From Candidatus Cloacimonetes bacterium HGW-Cloacimonetes-3 (GTDB lineage: Bacteria > Cloacimonadota > Cloacimonadia > Cloacimonadales > Cloacimonadaceae), in the NCBI GenBank assembly GCA_002840645.1, contig PHBO01000010.1, forward strand, positions 124,470 through 180,166: a stretch of 55,697 bases of DNA, written 5' to 3'. Below the pieces are notes generated by a model that did not search any database, was not told the DNA's origin, and saw only the letters and a list, made by a program, of their open reading frames with translations. Shown one piece after another: positions 32,739-40,150 of the stretch. Each line of letters opens with the position of its first letter. The first letter of the stretch is position 1. Position numbers and translations under genes: made by a program.

Positions 32739-34520
32739 ATGAGTAATCTCACCAAATACGCAAAATACCTGGTTGAAAAAGGCTATCTTGAGCACGATAT
32801 GGTGGAAAGCGCTAACCAGAAAATGCTGGAATTTGGAGAGAACTCTGCGGGTGCTCTGGCACGCTTGCTGGAAAGCGACTTCGCAGTCCCGCATGACAAA
32901 GTATTTGAAGCACTGGCAAAACACTATGCCTTCCCCCAGCATGATGTGGATGCCGAGCTTCTGGAGCATAAGCAGCTTGAGGCTTGTAAGGATATCCTAA
33001 ACAAGATACCTGAGGACTTGAAGAAGAAGCTTTTCTTTCACAAGATATTCCCCTACATGATTATCAACACAGATAGAGAAGTCCTGCAGGTTTTGGCTTC
33101 CGATCCCACCGATAAAGTTATCCAGGAAATTCCGGAACAAACCCAATACAAACGCATTGAAATATACTGGTCACACCTAAAAACCATAGAAAGCCTTATC
33201 GCCAAAATAGCACCGCAGAAGAACGAGTTCCTGGCACTACTGGAAGAAGCCGGACAGGTGCTAACCGATATAGATGACGGCAGCAGCGGCATGGAATTGA
33301 ACGAGGCTGCACTTGATGACGAGATAAACAAAAGCCTGTTGGTAAACCTCTTTGAAGGAGCTTTGATAGAAGCTGTGCACAAGGATGCCAGCGATATTCA
33401 CATCATCCCCGGCGGACGCAGCACAATAGATATTTATATCCGTGTGGACGGCAAGTTGCAGCTTTGGCACAGACAAGAGGGAACCGCTCCCGAAGCTCTT
33501 TCTGCCGTGGTGAAAGACCGCTCTATCGGGGTGGACAGGTTTGAGCGCGACACAGCTCAGGACGGCTTTGCGCAAAGGCTTATAGACGACCACCTTATCC
33601 GCTTCAGAATCTCCATTATCCCTATTGTCTCCTCCGAATATGACCGCCGCTTTGAGAGCATTGTTATCCGTGTTATAGACGACCGCAAGGTTATTACGGA
33701 CTTTCGCAAGCTTGGTTTCCAAACTCAGGCAGAGCAGGAATTCATTAAGTCTATCTCCACTTCCAAGGGTATCATTATCGTAACCGGTCCTACCGGAAGC
33801 GGGAAATCCACTACCCTGATGGCTGCTCTGCACCACGTGATAAACCCCACCGTGAATGTGCTTACCTGCGAAGACCCTGTGGAATATGTAATCAGGGGTG
33901 CACGCCAACTTAAGATTGGGCATAAGATGAGCTTTGATCTTGCCATTCGCTCTATTCTGCGCCACGACCCGGATATCGTGATGGTGGGTGAGATACGCGA
34001 TAAAATAACTGCGGATATAGCCGTGAAGCTTGCCAATACCGGGCATCTAACCTTCTCCACCTTGCATACTAACGATGCTCCTTCCGCTGTTACCCGTTTG
34101 TATAAGATGGGTATAGAGACCTTCCTGTTGGCGTATTCCATAAATATAATCATCGCCCAGCGTTTGGTACGTAAGCTATGCCAGAAATGCCGCCGTCCCT
34201 TAGCCAAAGAACATTGGCCTGCTGCCCTGGCAATCGGCTTAACTGAAGAAGAGCTGCAAAGCGGTACGATATTCGAGCCCGTGGGCTGTAACAAGTGTCA
34301 TGAAGGGTATAAGGGCAGAGTTAATATCGCCGAAGCATTGTTCTTCTACCCCGAAGTACGTAATGAAATTGTGAAATCAGTGAATGATATAGATGAAGAG
34401 CGTATCCGTGCCATTGCGGAAAAGAAAGGCATGCTATCCATGCGGCGAAGCGGTGTGGAACGGATGCGGGAAGGGTTAACCGATCTAACCGAAGTACTTT
34501 ATGCCACAGCGGAGGATTAG
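32739..34520 (+). CDS. pilB: Type IV pilus extension ATPase PilB/GspE
   Basis: The 593-residue hexameric ATPase drives pilus extension. An N-terminal MshEN-like region (about 1-150) precedes the catalytic half. The Walker A motif GPTGSGKSTT is at about 350-359, the Walker B region ILRHDPDIVMVGEIRD near 407, and STLHTNDAP near 439. Four cysteines (CQKC near 480 and CNKC near 517) form the zinc site of the PilB/GspE class, which PilT lacks. No strong ribosome binding site is visible, and the gene starts 8 nt after pilC. Confidence 0.95.
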   Translation: MSNLTKYAKYLVEKGYLEHDMVESANQKMLEFGENSAGALARLLESDFAVPHDKVFEALAKHYAFPQHDVDAELLEHKQLEACKDILNKIPEDLKKKLFFHKIFPYMIINTDREVLQVLASDPTDKVIQEIPEQTQYKRIEIYWSHLKTIESLIAKIAPQKNEFLALLEEAGQVLTDIDDGSSGMELNEAALDDEINKSLLVNLFEGALIEAVHKDASDIHIIPGGRSTIDIYIRVDGKLQLWHRQEGTAPEALSAVVKDRSIGVDRFERDTAQDGFAQRLIDDHLIRFRISIIPIVSSEYDRRFESIVIRVIDDRKVITDFRKLGFQTQAEQEFIKSISTSKGIIIVTGPTGSGKSTTLMAALHHVINPTVNVLTCEDPVEYVIRGARQLKIGHKMSFDLAIRSILRHDPDIVMVGEIRDKITADIAVKLANTGHLTFSTLHTNDAPSAVTRLYKMGIETFLLAYSINIIIAQRLVRKLCQKCRRPLAKEHWPAALAIGLTEEELQSGTIFEPVGCNKCHEGYKGRVNIAEALFFYPEVRNEIVKSVNDIDEERIRAIAEKKGMLSMRRSGVERMREGLTDLTEVLYATAED

Positions 34521-34949
34521 ATGAATCTAATGGAAATGTTGCTTGCCCTATTAGCGGTGGTGTTATTCACCAGCGTAGCCGCTAATTATAATCGGAAGAT
34601 GCTGGATCAGAACGATTATCTGATAAACGCCACTCAATACGTGCAGGCTTCTCAATTGTGTCACACGGTTTTGGATGAGATCGATGCCAAGCTGTTTGCC
34701 AAGATGATCGCTTTCTTCAGCGTGAAAACCACCTATGCCAACGTGAATAGAACTATCGATCTTGCCTTCCCCGGTGATGTGTACAACTTAAACATCCGCG
34801 CCGTAGATTGTGATTCACTCGGCATCCCCCTTAGTACTCCTGTTGCAAACAACATCTGGGTGAGAGTGACAGTTACTGCCAATACTAAGGGCTTAAGAGT
34901 TCCGGCAACCCTGCAACGGATTTATACCAAAACATATCTGAATCTATAA
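34521..34949 (+). CDS. Minor pilin-like protein in mature form
   Basis: The 142-residue product starts MNLMEMLLALLAVVLFTSVA. This matches a mature pilin helix (FTLIELLxAL), with Met in place of the first aromatic and Glu at position 5, but with no leader. The preceding in-frame triplet is the pilB stop codon, so no leader can be encoded in this frame. The globular part has one Cys pair (residues about 47 and 95). It begins exactly after pilB, with the AGCGGAGGATTAG stretch as ribosome binding site. A role as pseudopilin or pilus-initiating minor pilin is inferred from helix and context. Confidence 0.75.
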   Translation: MNLMEMLLALLAVVLFTSVAANYNRKMLDQNDYLINATQYVQASQLCHTVLDEIDAKLFAKMIAFFSVKTTYANVNRTIDLAFPGDVYNLNIRAVDCDSLGIPLSTPVANNIWVRVTVTANTKGLRVPATLQRIYTKTYLNL

Positions 34950-35521
34950 TGAGCTTTATTATTGATCTCATCGGCGCAGCTCTCATCGGCAGCATGCTAA
35001 TGCTGATGATGATAACCTTCCAGTTTCAGATGCAGGCTGCAACGGACCGCGCCTTATATGCCATAAACATGGTAGATCACATGGATCAAGCTGCCACAAG
35101 GATGAACAACGTTATAGCCCTGGCAGGCGTGGGCCTATCCCCCGCAACTGCCGTTAAATACGCAACCGCAGATTCTTTGGTTTTTTATACATACTGGGAT
35201 TTCCAGAATGATACCATAACCGGCAGCTCCAAAACTTTATCGATTAAGCTCTCCAATGTCCCAAGCCCCTACGGAACAGCGGTGGTTATCCGCCAGAATG
35301 GCGTTCCGCTTACAGATTTGGGATACCTGTTCTGGATAAATGAGCTAAAGTTTCGATACTACACAAAAGGTGATGCGCTTACAACCACTGCTTCATTGGT
35401 TAGGAGCGCAGAAGTGCGTGTATCCTTTTTCAGGAATTCTCCCCGGATTGGTGGCAAGCCATTAGTCACCAAGCTTCAGTTCAAGTGTTACTTTATGAAT
35501 GCCTATATGCAAGGGGCATAA
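34949..35521 (+). CDS. Minor pilin-like protein
   Basis: The 190-residue product has an N-terminal helix (MSFIIDLIGAALIGSMLMLM) that spans the membrane and resembles a mature minor pilin of the PilW/GspJ kind, with an acidic residue (Asp) at position 6. It lacks a leader and cleavage motif. The globular domain has the LRYYYK-like segment INELKFRYYTKG typical of GspJ/PilW proteins. Its start overlaps the stop of the previous gene (TAATG), so translation is coupled. No strong ribosome binding site is present. Confidence 0.72.
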   Translation: MSFIIDLIGAALIGSMLMLMMITFQFQMQAATDRALYAINMVDHMDQAATRMNNVIALAGVGLSPATAVKYATADSLVFYTYWDFQNDTITGSSKTLSIKLSNVPSPYGTAVVIRQNGVPLTDLGYLFWINELKFRYYTKGDALTTTASLVRSAEVRVSFFRNSPRIGGKPLVTKLQFKCYFMNAYMQGA

Positions 35522-35530
35522 GGAGACATT

Positions 35531-36721
35531 ATGGGACGGACAATGTTATTGGTAACCATTCTGATGACTACTATATATGCCGGAATAATGATTACCCTAC
35601 AGCGCCACATCCTTTCGCTACCGAACATCATCTCCCGTAATATTCTTACCAAGCAAGCCGAAAGCGTTTCGGACTATGCGCTGCGTAATGCCGTGCAGAA
35701 CTCTATCGCATACGGGCAGCAAGCAGGTGAATCATCCCTGATTAAGTGGAACGAGTACTACAGCAATTTTAACATCCAGAATTGTCATATAGACAGCATA
35801 AACTACACGTTTGTTACCGGAACAACCAACAGCTACCGCGCTATAAGCCATGTGAGTGGCAACCTGATGGGTAAGACAGTAAAATACAGGGCGGAAGTAG
35901 CCTTCAGCTTCCCCGTGGTGGCTATACTCGATATGGACTACTGCATTTATCTGGAAATGAATCAGCCCGCATTTAACCCCAGCCATCAATGGAACGAAGT
36001 GATAGACACCTCTGATAACGGCAATGATGCAAACTACGTTGGCAACGTGGATACCCGCCCGCATGGCTCCGGGGTGGATGGCTGGAAATGCGCCAGCTTT
36101 AACGAATCCAGCGGAGGTTACACCGGTTATATCTGGCATGATGGCAACAGCAGCATGATAGTAGCTTCCAATTTCTCCATTATTGCCTTTGCAAAGATAA
36201 ATGACCGTGCACCCCAAGGTCCGCTGGTATGGTTGCCCCCCGACCCCGCCGATCCGGCTGTATCAGGCGTAGGCTGGGGTAATGTGCGCAGGAAACCTAC
36301 CGGAGCAATCTGGTACTATAACAATGTCGTATATTTTACTGCAACGACTGTGGATGGGATAACTGTCCAGACCTCCGCAGCATTTAATCCCGATGCCAAA
36401 TGGCCTCATAATAAAGACGCTTGGTATCACTTTGCCATGACCTATAACAAAGGGCAAGTGAAGGGATACATCAATGGCGTGCTTAAAGGAACAGCACAAA
36501 ACACTCTTTACCCTTGGTACAAACCTTCTGCCATCCGGAACAAGGGCATCTATCTGGGCAGAGAGTATTATGGCACTCCCCAAGCAGGGGATACATATCA
36601 CTATTTTGATGGAATGATGGATCAAGTGGGGCTGGTACCCAGGACTCTAACTGATGCCGAGATTGCTACCTACGTAAGCCAGGTTCTTACACCTACAACC
36701 GTACAATATATAAGAGATTAG
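35531..36721 (+). CDS. Membrane-anchored minor pilin-like protein with LamG lectin domain
   Basis: The 396-residue product has an N-terminal helix (TMLLVTILMTTIYAGIMITL) without leader, a short alpha/beta region (about 30-135) and a concanavalin-like LamG/pentraxin domain (about 140-390). Features of that domain are DTSDNGNDANYVG near the start, WYHFAMTYNKGQVKGYINGV in the middle and FDGMMDQVGLVPRTLTDAEI at the end. Such domains bind sugars or proteins and often carry calcium. A pilin helix fused to a lectin domain suggests a tip adhesin or an attachment subunit, which is inference. AAGGAGAC precedes the ATG. It is the third of three minor-pilin-like genes between pilB and the sensor gene. 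Confidence 0.82.
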   Translation: MGRTMLLVTILMTTIYAGIMITLQRHILSLPNIISRNILTKQAESVSDYALRNAVQNSIAYGQQAGESSLIKWNEYYSNFNIQNCHIDSINYTFVTGTTNSYRAISHVSGNLMGKTVKYRAEVAFSFPVVAILDMDYCIYLEMNQPAFNPSHQWNEVIDTSDNGNDANYVGNVDTRPHGSGVDGWKCASFNESSGGYTGYIWHDGNSSMIVASNFSIIAFAKINDRAPQGPLVWLPPDPADPAVSGVGWGNVRRKPTGAIWYYNNVVYFTATTVDGITVQTSAAFNPDAKWPHNKDAWYHFAMTYNKGQVKGYINGVLKGTAQNTLYPWYKPSAIRNKGIYLGREYYGTPQAGDTYHYFDGMMDQVGLVPRTLTDAEIATYVSQVLTPTTVQYIRD

Positions 36722-36736
36722 CCTTGGAGGCTTAGA

Positions 36737-37729
36737 ATGGATAACGAGAAATTAAAGCTTCTGTCCTGGTGGGCAATGATCCGCTGGTTCATGGTGGTAG
36801 TGCTCTTTTCAATAGGGCTGCTGCACATCAGTTTCAATGAGACCATGGTGCAAACCATCCTGTTTTTCGGCGTGTTTGCCGGAATTGTGGCACTAAATCT
36901 GCTGTTCCAGGTGCAATCCCATGCATCCAAGCAATGGGTAATAGTGTTTCAGGTAATTCTGGATATAGTGTTTGCCACTATTGTAGTGCATCTCACCGGC
37001 GGGCTTAACAGCTTCTTTGTGTGGGTTTACCTGATAGGGGTTATCACCGCTGCGCTCACGATTAAGCAGAATGGTGGTTTGCTTGCAGGACTTACGGGGA
37101 GCTTTTCTCTTTTAATCCTGATTCTTTTATATAAGAATGGGGTACTTGTTCCCACAGAATCGTCCAATATGGATGTAGCAGGTTCCACAGTATATATCCT
37201 GTCCTACACTGGGCTTTTCTGCGGAGTGGCATTAATTGCCAACTACCTCTCCGATCAGCTCTTGTATCAACGAAATCTGGAAAAAGAACTGTCTTCTACT
37301 TTATCCAAACTTGCCTCTCTGGAAGATTTACAGCAGCAAATGTCCGAAATACTCCCTATCCTGAAGGATGTGGGGCATATAGATCATGATATCAATACTC
37401 CGCTATGTGTGATAACCTTATCACTGGGCAGGGTTAAACGTTATGCCAATGAATACCAGAACGAAGGATTGAATAAGTCCAACAACGAGATTATGGAAGC
37501 TGTGAATAAAATCAGCATCATCCTGAAACGTTTGCAACCTATGAAACAACACCCTTTGTTGGAATATTACAACACAAGCGAAACCAGGGTTAAACCGGAG
37601 AATATCACAGACAGCTTTCAAGAGAAACCGAATAGTATCAAGACACCATTCTCTGAGGCTCATCCTGAGAACAGTACAAGCGGAACGCTCGCACCTCCGG
37701 ATAATAGCCCTTCCAAGGAGGTTCCATGA
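36737..37729 (+). CDS. PilS-like membrane sensor lacking the ATPase domain
   Basis: The 330-residue product has six hydrophobic segments (about 10-190), as in PilS, then a coiled helix and a histidine-kinase dimerisation segment HIDHDINTPLCVITLSLGRV, with the likely phosphoacceptor His near residue 217. After this there is only a disordered Pro/Ser/Asn-rich tail of about 70 residues. The N, G1, F and G2 boxes of the kinase ATPase domain are absent. The reading frame shows no interruption and overlaps the next gene (ATGA), so a truncation by mutation seems unlikely. It could be a pseudokinase scaffold or be phosphorylated in trans. TTGGAGG precedes the start. Confidence 0.82.
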   Translation: MDNEKLKLLSWWAMIRWFMVVVLFSIGLLHISFNETMVQTILFFGVFAGIVALNLLFQVQSHASKQWVIVFQVILDIVFATIVVHLTGGLNSFFVWVYLIGVITAALTIKQNGGLLAGLTGSFSLLILILLYKNGVLVPTESSNMDVAGSTVYILSYTGLFCGVALIANYLSDQLLYQRNLEKELSSTLSKLASLEDLQQQMSEILPILKDVGHIDHDINTPLCVITLSLGRVKRYANEYQNEGLNKSNNEIMEAVNKISIILKRLQPMKQHPLLEYYNTSETRVKPENITDSFQEKPNSIKTPFSEAHPENSTSGTLAPPDNSPSKEVP

Positions 37730-38592
37730 ATAATAAAAAGATAATGGTCGTGGATGATGAACAAAACATCCGCGAGATAATCAGTGAATTCCTGCAAGAA
37801 GTCGGCTATACCGTCGCGGTAGCTGTGGACGGCTTGGATGCATTGGACAAGGTTGCATACGAGCAATATGATCTTTACATAATAGATGTATATATGCCTC
37901 GCATGGGTGGTTTGGATTTAATCTCCAAACTAAAAGAGCTGCAACCCCTGGCGGTAATCATCGTAACCACCGGATATTCCAGCATAGATATTGCTATCAA
38001 GGCTATCCGCATGGGAGCATATCACTATCTCACCAAGCCCATCCAGGCGGAAGAGCTGCTGAAAGTGGTGGAATCCGGGCTTAAACATGCTTCCGATTTG
38101 GGTGATAGTTCCGGTGCTTCGGTGGATTCCGTTACGCCTCGAATAGAAAAACAGAGCGAATTGCTGCTGCTGCGCGGATTCACCTACGAGCAAGCCAAGG
38201 ACTTTAAAAGTATGGGCACAGTGGTGGAATACCAGTATGGCGATAGCATTTCTCTGGATGAAGAGCGTGGTTCCATGATCTTTGTGGAGAATGGACGCCT
38301 GAATGTGTACCATAACGAAACGGTGGTGGAGACCCTTACTGCGGGCGACGTTTGGGGCGAAGAAACCTTCCTGAATCCCAGTGCGGCTTTCACCAATCTT
38401 AAGGCTCAAAGTGAAGTGCATGTCCGCCATTTCAAACGCAAAAAGATTATGGAGTTCTTCACCTATAATGACGAAACCTTAACTAAGCGATATATGATAA
38501 ACCTGATTCAATGCATGTACATGAAATGGAGACGTTCCATCTTCCGCATTGGCTTGTACAGCGGCTTTAACAACGAAAAGCCGGCGTCATGA
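37726..38592 (+). CDS. Response regulator with cNMP-binding-like output domain
   Basis: The 288-residue product has a receiver domain (1-120) with D10, D11, D54, T81 and K104 all in place. A second domain (about 145-245) has the cyclic-nucleotide-binding beta-roll pattern (YGDSISLDEERGSMIFVENGRLNVY, GDVWGEETFL). The phosphate-binding cassette keeps the GE pair, but the usual Arg is not visible (AAFTN), so nucleotide binding is doubtful. There is no helix-turn-helix and no AAA+ domain, so it is not a PilR-type sigma-54 activator. It starts inside the stop of the ATPase-less sensor, implying paired action on pilus function. Confidence 0.85.
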   Translation: MNNKKIMVVDDEQNIREIISEFLQEVGYTVAVAVDGLDALDKVAYEQYDLYIIDVYMPRMGGLDLISKLKELQPLAVIIVTTGYSSIDIAIKAIRMGAYHYLTKPIQAEELLKVVESGLKHASDLGDSSGASVDSVTPRIEKQSELLLLRGFTYEQAKDFKSMGTVVEYQYGDSISLDEERGSMIFVENGRLNVYHNETVVETLTAGDVWGEETFLNPSAAFTNLKAQSEVHVRHFKRKKIMEFFTYNDETLTKRYMINLIQCMYMKWRRSIFRIGLYSGFNNEKPAS

Positions 38593-38620
38593 TTTTTGCA
38601 GCTTCCTTGCTTGAATTACG

Positions 38621-38673
38621 GTATCATTACGGATGCATTACGGATGGCATCCGTAATGCATCCGTAATGATAC
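38621..38673. repeat. Perfect 26-bp palindrome with 11-bp internal repeats
   Basis: Arms 38621-38646 and 38648-38673 are perfect inverted repeats with a single central base. Each arm has two tandem copies of CATTACGGATG (11 bp). It lies 28 nt after the regulator stop. Confidence 0.95.
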
Positions 38674-38716
38674 TGCAATGCTTGCAAGAAAGTTCTGCGG
38701 TAAAGCAAGTTACAAA

Positions 38717-38747
38717 GAGGCTGGATACCCGCCTCCGCGGGTATGAC
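38717..38747. repeat. REP family A copy 2
   Basis: GAGGCTGGA, then TACCCGC-CTCC-GCGGGTA and TGAC. The stem differs in compensating bases from the copies at 5982 and 25906, which supports selection on the hairpin. Confidence 0.85.
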
Positions 38748-38768
38748 AATATGTGCTTAGGCAAATGT

Positions 38769-38887
38769 GAGATTATGGAGCACATGAGATTATGGAGCAC
38801 ATGAGATTATGGAGCACATGAGATTATGGAGCATATGAGATTATGGAGCACATGTGATTATGGAGCACATGTGATTATGGAGTATAA
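38769..38887 (+). repeat. Seven 17-bp tandem units ending at the pilT start
   Basis: Units of GAGATTATGGAGCACAT start at 38769, 38786, 38803, 38820, 38837, 38854 and 38871, with few substitutions. The GTG start of pilT (38888) is exactly the first codon of what would be the eighth unit. The TGGAG of the last unit (38878-38882) is the ribosome binding site. Confidence 0.95.
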
Positions 38888-40102
38888 GTGAGTTTAAGTT
38901 TTGTAGCCCAACTAATAGCCGCTATCCCGGAAAATTTCACGGGGGTGGAGCAATGCACCGTTATCGACCAGTGGTTAACCGACCACCCGGATAAAGAAGC
39001 TGAATGCCGTGAAATCCTAACCGAATGGCTGATGAAAATGAGAGACCTACGCGCCTCGGATATAGATTTTGGTGGTCCCGGTTGTGAAGGGCAAGTTTGG
39101 ATACGAGTTTATGGAGCCAAGAAACCCGTAGCCTCGTTAGGACATTTTTCTCATCAGGAAACCACAGCCATCGTGCTAAGCTGGCTCAGCCCCTCGCAGC
39201 GACAAAGGCTTTTCAGCCGCAAGAGCGTGGATTTCTCTCTCACGTTTCCCCTTCCTCCCCCGGCAAGGGAAGCCCGCTTCCGTGGTTCTACCTACTTTGA
39301 CCGTGGCTATCTGGGCACCAACTTTCGCCGTATTAACGACACGCTTTATACGATGGAAGGCTTGGGAATACCTAATCCTGTAGCTCTGAGAATGAACCTG
39401 AAGCACGAAAAAACAGGTTTAATTCTTATAACCGGTATCACCGGCAGCGGTAAATCTACCACTTTGGACGCCATTATTGACATGAACAATCGGGATAACA
39501 GCGCTCACATAGTTATTATCGGGCACCCCATAGAATATGTGCACGAATCCAAGACAAGCCTGGTGAGGCACAGGGAAGTTGGCTCTGATGTGCTTAGCTT
39601 CGAAAGTGGCGCTGTGGAAGCTTTGCGTCAGGACCCGGATATAATCGTGGTGGGCGAAATGCGGGACGCTTCTACTATTGCCACCGTGCTGGAAATCACC
39701 GATAGCGGACACAAAGCCATTACAACCCTGCATACCAGCTCTGCCATCGATAGCATACACCGCATCATTGCAGAATTCCCCCCTGAAGAACAGGAACGGG
39801 TTCGGAACCGTCTTGCCGATGTGTTATCGGTTACGATGAGCCAGAAACTGGTTCCCACTATTGATGGTAAACTGGTGATGGCAAAGGAAATCCTCTGCAC
39901 AGACTCCAGTGTTCAGGCTGCCATAAGAAACAAAAACATCGGCGAAATCTACCAAATGATGGTGGAAGGAAAGCGCTATGGCATGTGCACTTTGGAACAA
40001 GATTTGCGTGAACTGCAAAGGAAAGGATTTATTACCCAGCAAACAGCAGTGAATTATGCTAATAACAAGAAACGCATGGTACAGCTGTTTGGTATGTCTT
40101 GA
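38888..40102 (+). CDS. pilT: Pilus retraction ATPase PilT-like
   Basis: The 404-residue ATPase is expected to drive pilus retraction and hence twitching motility. Walker A is GITGSGKSTT (183-192), with Ile in place of the usual Pro. DPDIIVVGEMRD forms the Walker B region and TTLHTSSAIDSIHRII the His box. There are no zinc-site cysteine pairs, which separates it from PilB. The N-terminal 110 residues are longer than usual. The GTG start and its ribosome binding site come from the tandem array. The AIRNxxI-like segment (AAIRNKNIGEIYQMM) near the C-terminus is the PilT AIRNLIRE region in altered form. Confidence 0.9.
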   Translation: MSLSFVAQLIAAIPENFTGVEQCTVIDQWLTDHPDKEAECREILTEWLMKMRDLRASDIDFGGPGCEGQVWIRVYGAKKPVASLGHFSHQETTAIVLSWLSPSQRQRLFSRKSVDFSLTFPLPPPAREARFRGSTYFDRGYLGTNFRRINDTLYTMEGLGIPNPVALRMNLKHEKTGLILITGITGSGKSTTLDAIIDMNNRDNSAHIVIIGHPIEYVHESKTSLVRHREVGSDVLSFESGAVEALRQDPDIIVVGEMRDASTIATVLEITDSGHKAITTLHTSSAIDSIHRIIAEFPPEEQERVRNRLADVLSVTMSQKLVPTIDGKLVMAKEILCTDSSVQAAIRNKNIGEIYQMMVEGKRYGMCTLEQDLRELQRKGFITQQTAVNYANNKKRMVQLFGMS

Positions 40103-40150
40103 TAAAGTTAGACGTTAAGCGTTAGACGTTAATAGTTAATAGGAATAGAT

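Noticed and set aside
33261-34046. 261-codon minus-strand frame
   Set aside because: It is opposite the catalytic part of pilB and has no ribosome binding site or domain.
38769-38887. CRISPR array
   Set aside because: The 17-bp units are directly tandem with no unique spacers and there are no cas genes.
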